Source: JBKHDT01 sp046541195
GTDB taxonomy: Bacteria; Pseudomonadota; Gammaproteobacteria; Halothiobacillales; Halothiobacillaceae
Direction of reading: 5' to 3'
Assembly: GCA_046541195.1 (NCBI GenBank)
Contig: JBKHDT010000031.1
Location: forward strand, 1-25,393
DNA length: 25,393 nt
A model generated the notes under the pieces. The model saw only the letters and a list, made by a program, of their open reading frames with translations, did no database searches and was not told the DNA's origin. Positions 6,925 to 17,053 of this stretch are shown here, in pieces (within the stretch, counting starts at the first letter, position 1; each line of letters starts with the position of its first letter). The position numbers were made by a program, and so were the translations under genes.

Positions 6925-8595
6925 ATGATCCGGCGTTTCGCGCTCGCAGTCCTGCTTTCGGCCCTTTCGCTGACAGCACCCTGGGCCTCTGCCGGCGAGC
7001 CCCCGGCCGACGCGGTCGCCTCGGCCCATCCCCTCGCCACGCAGGCGGCTCTGGACATCCTCGCCGAGGGCGGCAATGCCTTCGACGCGGCCATTACCGC
7101 CACCGCCATGCTCGCCGTGGTCGAGCCCTACGGCTCCGGCCTTGGGGGTGGCGGGTTCTACCTGCTCCACCGGGCCGCGGATGGCCGCGACATCATGCTT
7201 GATGCCCGGGAAATCGCGCCACTGGATGCCGACTCGGACCTGTACCTGGACGAGGAGGGCGAGGTGATTCCACTGGCTTCCATGAACGGCGGCCTTGCCG
7301 CGGGCATCCCCGGCATTCCCGCCGCGCTGGTCAGGCTTGCCGATCACTACGGCAGGCTGCCGCTCTCGGCCACCCTGGCACCGGCGATCGAGGTGGCCCG
7401 GGAAGGCTTCGCCGTGACCGAAAGCTACCGACGCATGGCCGATTTTCGCGGTGATGCGATGCGCATGGATGCAGAAACCGCCCGGATCTTCCTGGCTGAT
7501 GACGAAACACCCGAACTCGGTGCCCTCGTCCGCCAACCGGAACTGGCCGAAACGATGCAGACCCTGGCCGAGCAGGGGTTCGACGGCTTCTACACCGGCG
7601 AGATGGCGGACCGGCTGGTATCCGGTGTGCGCGCCGCGGGAGGCATCTGGAGGCGGGCCGATCTGGAACGCTACCGGGTCATCGAACGTGCGCCCCTGCG
7701 CGCCCGATTCGGCGACCAGGAACTGGTGACTGTCGGGCCGCCTTCTTCGGGCGGCGTGGCCCTGATCCAGATGCTGCGCATGCTTGAACCCCTCGCGGTC
7801 GAGGATCGCCCGGAAACCGAGCGCGTGCACCTGATTGCCGAAGCCATGCGCCGGGCCTACCGGGACCGGGCCCAGTACCTGGGCGACAGCGACTTTTACC
7901 CCGTCCCCGTTGATCGACTCACTTCGGCCGACTACGCCGCCGGGCTTCGCGCCGGCATTCATCCGGCGCGCGCCACGCCCAGCGACCTGCTGCCGCCGGT
8001 GCGCGTGGCGGACGAGGGTCCGCACACGACGCATTTTTCCATTCTCGACCGGGCAGGCAACCGTGTGTCCGCCACCCTGAGCATCAATTATCCCTTTGGT
8101 GCAGCCACCACCGTGCCGGGAACCGGAGTCCTGCTGAACAACGAGATGGATGATTTCGCGGCCAGACCGGGGCATCCCAACGCCTACGGACTGGTCGGAG
8201 CCGAGGCCAATGCCATCGAGCCGGGCAAGCGCCCACTGTCGAGCATGTCGCCGAGCTTTCTGGTCGGACCGGACCGGATCGCGATCCTCGGCACGCCCGG
8301 CGGCAGCCGGATCATCACCATGGTCCTGCAGGGGCTGATGTCCGCGCTGGCCGGTGACCCGGTGACTGACTGGGTCAGTGCGGCCCGTTTCCATCATCAG
8401 TACCTGCCGGACGAGTTGCTGATCGAACCGGCGGCACTGGCGCCCGAGACGATCAAGCAACTGGAAAGGATGGGCCACACCGTCCGCGAGGCCCCGGCCT
8501 GGGGCAACATGCAGGCGATCCTCTGGGAACGCGAGGCGAACCGGGTCACCGCGGCCAGTGATCCGCGCGTCGAAGGGACCGCGGACGTTCGCTGA
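6925..8595 (+). CDS. ggt: Gamma-glutamyltranspeptidase
   Basis: Ggt cleaves or transfers the gamma-glutamyl group of glutathione and related peptides in the periplasm. The 556-residue precursor has a signal peptide (MIRRF, hydrophobic core, cleavage near ASA-GE at residues 21-24). It has the nucleophile region GPHTTHFS with Thr368 as the predicted autocleavage site and new N-terminus of the small subunit. The small subunit carries LLNNEMDDF, KRPLSSMSP, GTPGGSRIIT and RFHHQYLPDEL, all close to E. coli GGT. The ribosome site GGAGG (6912-6916) lies inside the end of thiS, so translation is probably coupled. The stop overlaps the ubiC start (TGATG). A role beyond glutathione turnover cannot be read from the sequence. 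Confidence 0.97.
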   Translation: MIRRFALAVLLSALSLTAPWASAGEPPADAVASAHPLATQAALDILAEGGNAFDAAITATAMLAVVEPYGSGLGGGGFYLLHRAADGRDIMLDAREIAPLDADSDLYLDEEGEVIPLASMNGGLAAGIPGIPAALVRLADHYGRLPLSATLAPAIEVAREGFAVTESYRRMADFRGDAMRMDAETARIFLADDETPELGALVRQPELAETMQTLAEQGFDGFYTGEMADRLVSGVRAAGGIWRRADLERYRVIERAPLRARFGDQELVTVGPPSSGGVALIQMLRMLEPLAVEDRPETERVHLIAEAMRRAYRDRAQYLGDSDFYPVPVDRLTSADYAAGLRAGIHPARATPSDLLPPVRVADEGPHTTHFSILDRAGNRVSATLSINYPFGAATTVPGTGVLLNNEMDDFAARPGHPNAYGLVGAEANAIEPGKRPLSSMSPSFLVGPDRIAILGTPGGSRIITMVLQGLMSALAGDPVTDWVSAARFHHQYLPDELLIEPAALAPETIKQLERMGHTVREAPAWGNMQAILWEREANRVTAASDPRVEGTADVR

Positions 8596-9077
8596 TGCTC
8601 AAGGCGATCGACCTGCCGGCCTGGCGGCTGCCCGCACCCCTGCGGCCCTTTCTGCTCGAGCGCGGCTCGCTCACCGATCGACTGGCCGGGTGTTGCCCCG
8701 AAAAAAAGATCCAGGTCCGGGTGCTGTTCGAGGGCTGGCAACAGACCCGTCTTTCGGAGAGTCACCAGCTGGGGCTGCCCGACCGGCGCGTCTGGGTGCG
8801 CGAGGTGCTGCTGCGCTGCGAAGACCAGGACTGGGTCCATGCCCGGTCGCTGATTCCCCCGCAGACATTCCACGCACTCAGGCGCCAGCTTTCGGAACTG
8901 GGAACCCGGCCCCTCGGGCAGCTGCTGTTCACCTGGCAGGGGCGGCGGGCAGGACCGATCCTGCTGTACCGTGACCGTGAAGGGTGCCCCGGGCGGATTT
9001 CCCGTTTCGTGCTTCGCGGCCAGCCGATGTGGGTCAGGGAGCGCTTCCTGCGCATTCCGGGCGAGCATTCATGCTAA
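8595..9077 (+). CDS. ubiC: Chorismate lyase UbiC
   Basis: UbiC converts chorismate to 4-hydroxybenzoate and pyruvate, the first committed step of ubiquinone synthesis. The 160-residue length is near the usual 165. Expected active-site residues are visible: Arg69 in VWVREVLL and Glu149 in WVRERFL, corresponding to the conserved Arg and C-terminal Glu of the E. coli enzyme. The fold-typical LGQLLF segment is at about 107-112. The ATG shares one base with the ggt stop (TGATG), so the two are translationally coupled. ubiA, the usual neighbour, is not in the window. Confidence 0.9.
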   Translation: MLKAIDLPAWRLPAPLRPFLLERGSLTDRLAGCCPEKKIQVRVLFEGWQQTRLSESHQLGLPDRRVWVREVLLRCEDQDWVHARSLIPPQTFHALRRQLSELGTRPLGQLLFTWQGRRAGPILLYRDREGCPGRISRFVLRGQPMWVRERFLRIPGEHSC

Positions 9078-9120
9078 CCTGCCGGTCCGTTCACTGAATG
9101 TGGGCTATCAGAGGGTCGGC

Positions 9121-10287
9121 ATGGATCTTTCCGAGTTCAAGACCGGTTTCGGTTATCTGAGCGGACAGTGGATCTGGATCACCCAGGTATTCCTGGTGAT
9201 CCTCGTTTCCCTGATCCTGAATTTCAGTCAGGGCCGTCTGCTGCGCTACATTCATCGCAAGCTAGAGGCACGCGGCAGCCGATTGGCAGACGCGACCGTC
9301 GATGCGCTTAAAAAGCCCCTTACGCTGCTGATCTGGGTTCTGGGCCTGACCTTTGCCGGCGACATCATTCATGCCGAGACGGCAACATTGCTGTTCGAGG
9401 TCTCCGGCGACATCCGCAACGTCGGGGTCATCGTCAGCATCGCCTGGTTCCTGACACGCCTGATCCACAACACCGAAAAGGTGCTGGTCAAGCAAAGGCC
9501 GCGGCTCGGCGAGGCACAGATCGACGAGCATACGGCAGAAGCGATCGGCAAGATGCTCCGGCTGGCCGTGGTGATCACCGCCTCGCTGGTCATCCTCCAG
9601 ACGCTGGGTTTTTCGGTTTCCGGCGTGCTCGCCTTCGGGGGGGTCGGCGGCATCGTCATTGGCTGGGCGGCCCGGGATTTCGTCTCCAATTTCTTTGGCG
9701 GCCTGACGATCTATCTGGACCGGCCCTTCCACACCGGTGACTGGATTCGCTCGCCGGACCGGAACATCGAGGGCACCGTCGAGGAAATCGGCTGGCGCCA
9801 GACCCGGATCCGAACCTTCGACAAGCGCCCCCTGTACGTGCCCAACTCGATCTTTTCGACCATTGCCCTGGAAAATCCCTCGCGGATGACCAACCGGCGG
9901 ATCTTCGAGACCATCGGCATTCGCTACGCAGATCTGCCGAAAATGGACGCGATTACCGCCGAGGTGAAGCAAATGCTCATGGAACATCCTGAAATAGATA
10001 CCAACGAAACCCTGTTCGTCAACTTCAACCAGTTCTCGGCTTCGTCGGTGGATTTCATCGTGTATACATTTACCAAGACCACTGCCTGGGTACCCTACCA
10101 GGAGATCAAGCAGGACATCCTGCTGAAGATCGCCCGGATCATCGCGGATCACGGCGCCGAGGTCGCCTTCCCGACGCGCACGCTGCATCTGAAACCCGGC
10201 GAACCGCAACATGCCGGGCTTGTGCAGGACTCGGACCGGGCCGAGCTCGAAAGGCTGGGCGCCAATCCGCAGGCCCCCGGGGCCTGA
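9121..10287 (+). CDS. MscS-family mechanosensitive ion channel, YnaI-like
   Basis: An inner-membrane channel expected to open under membrane tension and protect against hypo-osmotic shock. The 388-residue protein has about five membrane segments (near 17-35, 63-83, 99-115, 143-161 and the pore helix 168-197). The pore-lining region VLAFGGVGGIVIGWAARDF is rich in Gly and Ala, as in the MscS family. The following DRPFHTGDWI, IEGTVEEIGWRQTRIRTFDKRPLYVPNS and ENPSRMTNRRI are typical of the beta domain and most like E. coli YnaI. The ATG is preceded by GAGGG (9111-9115). It follows ubiC by 43 bases and may be in the same transcript. Confidence 0.93.
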   Translation: MDLSEFKTGFGYLSGQWIWITQVFLVILVSLILNFSQGRLLRYIHRKLEARGSRLADATVDALKKPLTLLIWVLGLTFAGDIIHAETATLLFEVSGDIRNVGVIVSIAWFLTRLIHNTEKVLVKQRPRLGEAQIDEHTAEAIGKMLRLAVVITASLVILQTLGFSVSGVLAFGGVGGIVIGWAARDFVSNFFGGLTIYLDRPFHTGDWIRSPDRNIEGTVEEIGWRQTRIRTFDKRPLYVPNSIFSTIALENPSRMTNRRIFETIGIRYADLPKMDAITAEVKQMLMEHPEIDTNETLFVNFNQFSASSVDFIVYTFTKTTAWVPYQEIKQDILLKIARIIADHGAEVAFPTRTLHLKPGEPQHAGLVQDSDRAELERLGANPQAPGA

Positions 10288-10333
10288 CCCGGCCGGCATC
10301 CCTTCAACACCGGCCGCGACGACAAGTCTTACC

Positions 10334-11524
10334 ATGAACAAGACCATCGACTCGAACCGCCGAACCGGCGTGGCCATGACGCTCGAACAGCGCCGGGAGG
10401 TGATGAAGCGGGTCACCCTGACGAGCATCCTGATCAATCTCGGCCTGTCGACGATCCAGGTGCTCGGCGGCCTGCTGGCCAATTCCCAGGCCCTGCTCGC
10501 CGATGGACTGCATACGCTTTCGGACATGATCAGCGATGCGGTCGTCTACCTCACGGCGCACCACGCCAATGCCCGGCCCGATGCCGACCACCCCTACGGA
10601 CACCGGCGGTACGAAACGCTGGTTTCGATTCTGGTCGGGCTGATCCTGCTGAGCGTGGCATTCGGCATCAGCCTTGATGCGGCGCACAAGCTTCTCGCGG
10701 CCGAGACGGTAGCCGGCCCCGGTACCTGGGCGCTGGCGGTCGCCGTGCTTGCCATTGCAGCCAAGGAAGGCCTGTACCACTACACCATCCACGTGGCGCG
10801 ACAGACACGCTCGCGCATGCTGCAGGCCAATGCCTGGCACCATCGTTCCGATGCGTTCTCCTCGATCATCGTGCTGATCGGCGTGGCCGGCGCGACGATC
10901 TTCGGCTTCGCCTATCTGGATGCCCTGGCAGCAATCCTGGTCTCGGGGATGCTGGCCCTGATGGGAGGCCGGATGATCTGGGCCAGCCTGCAGGAAGTGA
11001 TGGAGACCGCACTGGATCCGGACAAGGTGCAGCATATCGCCGAGGTGATCCGGGACGTCGACGGCGTGGACGGGTTCCACCAGCTGCGCACTCGGCAGAT
11101 GGGCGGCATGGCACTGGTCGACGTGCATATCCAGGTTGCACCCAAGATCAGTGTTTCCGAGGGGGATCACATTGCCGAGTCGGTCCGCTTCCATCTGATC
11201 GAGCAGGTCCCGGAGGTCGACGACGTGACCATCCACGTGGATACCGAGGATGACGAGGGGTGCGACCGGGGCCCCTGCCTGGAACTGCCCAGTCGCCGGC
11301 AGTTGCTCGTGCGGCTGGCCGAGAACTGGGAACACCAGTTGTTTCCGGTCGATCAGATCGGTGTCCTGGGGCTGCATTATGTGGATGGGAAAATCGAGCT
11401 GGACCTGAGCCTGCCGCTCAAGCTGTTCGACGACCTGGCCCAGGCCCGCGCGGGCGCGCAGGCCCTGCGCAGCTTCACCGAGACCCTCCCCGAAATCCGG
11501 CGGGTTGCCGTCTACCTGCGCTGA
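10334..11524 (+). CDS. Cation diffusion facilitator with C-terminal extension
   Basis: A proton-coupled divalent metal exporter of the inner membrane. The 396-residue protein has six predicted membrane segments between about 28 and 215. Candidate metal ligands are His60 and Asp64 in HTLSD (second helix) and His169 and Asp173 in HHRSD (fifth helix). An HxxxD pair in both helices is common in zinc-type members, but substrate is not proven. The cytoplasmic dimerisation domain follows (about 225-305, HVDTEDD at its end). About 90 further residues (306-396) form a second small alpha/beta-looking unit that most members of about 300 residues lack. ATG 10334 was chosen, but Met15 (10376) is an equally plausible start as neither has a good ribosome site. 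Confidence 0.92.
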   Translation: MNKTIDSNRRTGVAMTLEQRREVMKRVTLTSILINLGLSTIQVLGGLLANSQALLADGLHTLSDMISDAVVYLTAHHANARPDADHPYGHRRYETLVSILVGLILLSVAFGISLDAAHKLLAAETVAGPGTWALAVAVLAIAAKEGLYHYTIHVARQTRSRMLQANAWHHRSDAFSSIIVLIGVAGATIFGFAYLDALAAILVSGMLALMGGRMIWASLQEVMETALDPDKVQHIAEVIRDVDGVDGFHQLRTRQMGGMALVDVHIQVAPKISVSEGDHIAESVRFHLIEQVPEVDDVTIHVDTEDDEGCDRGPCLELPSRRQLLVRLAENWEHQLFPVDQIGVLGLHYVDGKIELDLSLPLKLFDDLAQARAGAQALRSFTETLPEIRRVAVYLR

Positions 11525-11721
11525 AGCGCCCAGCCTGACATTTCGCCTCACCCGGACCTCGCGCTGCCCTCGGCAGGTCGAGATCGCACGGATCGCGGCA
11601 TCGCGCGATCTGGTGAACCGTGGCGCTCCAGGACAGGCGCGGGTGAACACCCTTCGACCACGCTCGTGATCCATCATGAAGGACAAGAACCGATGCCGAA
11701 TGCCTTGCAGCCGACGTTGCC

Positions 11722-11777
11722 TGGCGTTCCGGGTACTGGCGTTCGGGGTGCTTCAGTCTGATCGGGCCGATCGGGCC
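11722..11777. repeat. Two short tandem duplications
   Basis: In the 276-base gap between the convergent cation exporter and xthA, a 15-base unit starting TGGCGTTC is repeated in tandem (11722-11736 and 11737-11751, 13 of 15 identical). GATCGGGCC is repeated exactly (11760-11768 and 11769-11777). No gene, and no terminator with a T-tract, was found in this gap. Confidence 0.7.
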
Positions 11778-11800
11778 GACGTGCTCAGCGGGCGGCTCCG

Positions 11801-12574
11801 TCAGTCGGCAAAACGGGCCACCACCGGAGCGTGATCCGAGGGCCTTTCCCACCCGCGGGGCTCGCGATCGATCCATGCCTGCGCGCAACGATCCGCCAGC
11901 GCCTTGGAGGCAAGTACCAGGTCGATGCGCAGGCCCCGGTTGCGGCGAAAACCGGCGGCACGGTAGTCCCACCAGGAAAAGGTTTGCTCGGGCTGCTCGA
12001 ACAGCCGGAAGGTATCAACCAGCCCGAGATTGATCAGGCGCTGCAGCCGGCTTCGCTCGTCATCGCTGCAAAGCACCTTGCCCGCCCAGGCCTGCGGATC
12101 ATGGACATCCCGGTCATCGGGTGCGATGTTGAAGTCACCCATGACAATCACCTGTTCGTGGGCAATCATTTCGGACGCGACCCAGCCATGCAGCGCATCA
12201 AGCCACTGGAGCTTGTAGGCAAACTTGTCCGAACCGACGGCCTCGCCGTTGACGACGTAGAGGTCGATCACGCGAACATTTCCGATGGTCGCGGCCATGA
12301 CCCGACGCTGAGGGTCCTCGAAGCCGGGAATCTCGGTGACGACATCCCGCGGTTGCTCGCGCGAGATCAGGGCAACCCCGTTGTAGGTTTTCTGGCCGGA
12401 AGCCACGCAGTGCAGGCCCAGTTCCCGAAACGCGTCGATCGGCACGGCCTCGGTGGGCATCTTCAGTTCCTGCAGTCCCAGGATGTCGGTCCCGGAAGAC
12501 TGCAGCCAGTCCAGGACCTGCGGCAGCCGGACCTTGAGCGAATTGACGTTCCAGGAAGCGACGGTAAGGGGCAT
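11801..12574 (-). CDS. xthA: Exodeoxyribonuclease III / AP endonuclease
   Basis: A Mg-dependent DNA repair nuclease that cuts at abasic sites and degrades 3' ends. The 257-residue protein has the full exonuclease III motif set: WNVNSLK (8-14), catalytic Glu36 in LQELK, YVVNGE (106-111), GDFNIAP with Asp147 and Asn149, SWWDYR (200-205), LRIDLVLAS with Asp218, and SDHAPV with His248. The ATG shares one base with the stop of the upstream membrane protein (TGATG), which sets this start over an in-frame ATG at 12586 that touches its ribosome site. It is the last gene of the lemA cluster; co-transcription looks positional rather than functional. Confidence 0.96.
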   Translation of the reverse strand: MPLTVASWNVNSLKVRLPQVLDWLQSSGTDILGLQELKMPTEAVPIDAFRELGLHCVASGQKTYNGVALISREQPRDVVTEIPGFEDPQRRVMAATIGNVRVIDLYVVNGEAVGSDKFAYKLQWLDALHGWVASEMIAHEQVIVMGDFNIAPDDRDVHDPQAWAGKVLCSDDERSRLQRLINLGLVDTFRLFEQPEQTFSWWDYRAAGFRRNRGLRIDLVLASKALADRCAQAWIDREPRGWERPSDHAPVVARFAD

Positions 12575-13509
12575 CAGAAAGGCCATCCTCTCAGTTGGTT
12601 CATGTGCGCCAGCAGGGCCACAAGAACGGTCGCCAGGGCCCAGAGGCCCAGCCCGACCGCCATCTTGCGGCGAACCAGCGTCTTCTGGGGAATCGCCGAC
12701 AGAATGAATGGCCGACCATCGTGCGGACGACGCATGATATTGATTCCCTGGTCGTTGGCGGTTTCGGAAATCATTTCCTTTTGCGCGGTGGCCGTGGCCA
12801 GTCTTCTGGCCATTTCCCACTCGCGCTCGTCGATCCGGCCATCTCCATCCAGATCAAAACGCTTCATCTGCCCGGGATCGTTCTTCCAGTCCGCTAGCAG
12901 CGTCCGGATCCGTTCGTTTCGCTCCGAGGCGATGTCCTGGTACGAGGTCGAGAATTCTCCGATCGCGTAAAGCGGTTCGTGCTCGCGGATCAGCCGTTCC
13001 GTGTACCGGTAACTGCGCCCAAAAAACAGCCGCGCCCCGGCAACGCCCGGTGCCGGCCGCGGGGAAGACCCGTACCAGACCCGCCGGTACGCCGGATAGG
13101 TCCGCGCTCCATTGGGCAGGATCAGCGCCTCCCCGGTACCGTCGTCGATCGCGATCGGCTCGCCGCTGATGACACGCTCGACTTCCACCCAGCGCGTCCG
13201 GGTCCCGTTCCTGGTATGAACCTGTTCCCGTCTTTCGACGCGGGCGTCATACCAGACACACTCGTATCCCGACAGAGGCGCGAGCAGCAGTTCATTGCCC
13301 GCGGCGCGCGCCGTCCCCTCCAGCTCGACATACCCCTGGGCCGCCGAACGGATGCGCGACGTCGGGGTATCCATAATGACCCGGGCACGCAGGATCGAAC
13401 GAAGACCGAAAACAAAGGCCACCAGGCACATCAGTCCCGTGATCGCAAAAACCCAGGGATACTCCCCCGGGCTCAGTTCAAGAATCAGTTGGCGAAGGTG
13501 TTCCATCAT
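12574..13509 (-). CDS. GIDE/E3-ligase-like membrane protein with EF-hand loop
   Basis: A 311-residue membrane protein of unknown function. A hydrophobic segment at 18-40 and another at 283-302 flank a large soluble part. The segment from about 48 to 170 (TPTSRIRSAAQGYVELEG, LLAPLSGYECVWYDARVERRE, PIAIDDGTGEALILPNGA) resembles the bacterial GIDE or E3 ubiquitin ligase family, known to co-occur with lemA. No RING finger or Cys/His zinc cluster is present, so ligase activity should not be assumed. Residues 219-230 (DLDGDGRIDERE) form a canonical calcium-binding EF-hand loop with Asp219, Asp221, Asp223, Gly224, Ile226 and Glu230. The ATG at 13509 follows GAGGG with eight-base spacing; the 24 upstream in-frame residues are unlikely to be translated. 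Its stop overlaps the xthA start. Confidence 0.85.
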   Translation of the reverse strand: MMEHLRQLILELSPGEYPWVFAITGLMCLVAFVFGLRSILRARVIMDTPTSRIRSAAQGYVELEGTARAAGNELLLAPLSGYECVWYDARVERREQVHTRNGTRTRWVEVERVISGEPIAIDDGTGEALILPNGARTYPAYRRVWYGSSPRPAPGVAGARLFFGRSYRYTERLIREHEPLYAIGEFSTSYQDIASERNERIRTLLADWKNDPGQMKRFDLDGDGRIDEREWEMARRLATATAQKEMISETANDQGINIMRRPHDGRPFILSAIPQKTLVRRKMAVGLGLWALATVLVALLAHMNQLRGWPF

Positions 13510-13592
13510 GATCCGTTCCCTCGCGGGGACCTGGATGAACGAGCTCCATCCATCGGGTGCCGCGAAAGGCGTTGTGGTCAAGCCACCCGGAG

Positions 13593-13910
13593 TCAGGTGT
13601 CCCGAACCGCTCCTTTACTCGAAGACGTGTCCTCCAGGCGGACACGAACCAGGAGACGGTTGCCCAGCACGATGAACAAGGGAAGAAACAGCAACCAGGG
13701 AAGCCACAACAAATGCCGCCAGGGGTTCGCTACCCAGAGCATCCCTGCCAGAAAGGCAATGCCCACCAACCAGAAGATCACGACCAGCTGCCACATCAGA
13801 AGCCGTTCTCGCGGCCCGCGCGTAGACGTGATGCTTTTTAACGAGCCGTAGATGCCCCCGGCCAGACCAATCAGGCCACCCACCAGAGCACCCACGGTTG
13901 CGGCATCCAT
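13593..13910 (-). CDS. Small membrane protein of unknown function
   Basis: A 105-residue protein starting MDAATVGALVGGLIGLAGG, with three hydrophobic stretches: a Gly-rich N-terminus at about 5-22, residues 37-58 and 64-84. A basic, hydrophilic tail (RVRLEDTSSSKG) follows. I do not recognise a characterised family. The ATG is supported by AGGGG five bases upstream. It lies 16 bases after lemA and 83 bases before the GIDE-like gene, so it is probably the second gene of the lemA operon and may act with its two membrane neighbours. A Gly-rich first helix of this kind can mediate helix packing. Confidence 0.75.
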   Translation of the reverse strand: MDAATVGALVGGLIGLAGGIYGSLKSITSTRGPRERLLMWQLVVIFWLVGIAFLAGMLWVANPWRHLLWLPWLLFLPLFIVLGNRLLVRVRLEDTSSSKGAVRDT

Positions 13911-13926
13911 GCCCCTGTTTTCCGAA

Positions 13927-14502
13927 TCAGGCACCAAAGAGACTGCGCACATCCACATCCCGGGTTTCGGACTCGGCGAACTCCAGCAGGCTGAAGGGCT
14001 TGAAGCCGAACATCCTGGCCACGATGACGTCCGGGAACTGCTCGATGCGCACGTTGTTGGTGTTCACCGCCGCGTTGTAGTACTCGCGCCGATCGGCAAT
14101 GGAATTCTCCAGCCCCGAGATTCGCTGCTGAAGGTGCTGGAAGGTGCTGTCGGCCTTGAGATCGGGATAGGCCTCCGCCACGGCAAACAGGTTGCCAAGC
14201 CCCAGCCGCAGCGAGGACTCGGCCTGTCCGAGCTGATCGACATTGCCGGATGCCTGGGCTGCGGAAACGGCAGCCCGGGCCTTCATGACACGCTCCAGGG
14301 TTTCCTGTTCGTACTTCATGTATTGGCGCGCCGTCTCGACCAGCTTGGGCAACTCGTCGTGACGCTGCTTGAGCAGCACATCGATGTTCGACCAGGCCTG
14401 GCTGACGTTGTGCTTGATATTGACCAGGGCGTTGTAGATGACGATCCCGTAAACCGAGACCACAACCAGCAGGAAAAGGAAAACGGCCAGACCCACGTTC
14501 AT
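13927..14502 (-). CDS. lemA: LemA family protein
   Basis: A 191-residue LemA protein. One N-terminal membrane segment (residues 4-23, VGLAVFLFLLVVVSVYGIVI) is followed by a helical domain with signatures YNALVNIKHNVSQAWSNIDVLLKQRHDELPKL and, near the C-terminus, YYNAAVNTNNVRIEQFPDVIVARMFGFKPFSLLEF. The family is widespread and its role is not firmly established. The ATG is preceded by GGAGGG at good spacing. It heads the - strand cluster lemA, small membrane protein, GIDE-like protein, xthA, matching the known association of lemA with GIDE-domain genes. Confidence 0.95.
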   Translation of the reverse strand: MNVGLAVFLFLLVVVSVYGIVIYNALVNIKHNVSQAWSNIDVLLKQRHDELPKLVETARQYMKYEQETLERVMKARAAVSAAQASGNVDQLGQAESSLRLGLGNLFAVAEAYPDLKADSTFQHLQQRISGLENSIADRREYYNAAVNTNNVRIEQFPDVIVARMFGFKPFSLLEFAESETRDVDVRSLFGA

Positions 14503-14562
14503 GGAGACCCTCCGGAATGATTCACAACCAATGGGCCCGGCACAGGACCGGGGTATCCGTGA

Positions 14563-16971
<2,409 letters not shown>

Positions 16972-17053
16972 CGCTTTTCCTGTCTTGCTCATTGCCGGCC
17001 CCGCAACCGCCGATTTCAATCAGCAGCCGGGGCAAGGCCAACTTGGCAGTATA

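Noticed and set aside
6283..8478. 731-codon open frame antisense to ggt
   Set aside because: Fully opposite ggt, with His/Gln/Arg-rich shadow composition and no recognisable domain.
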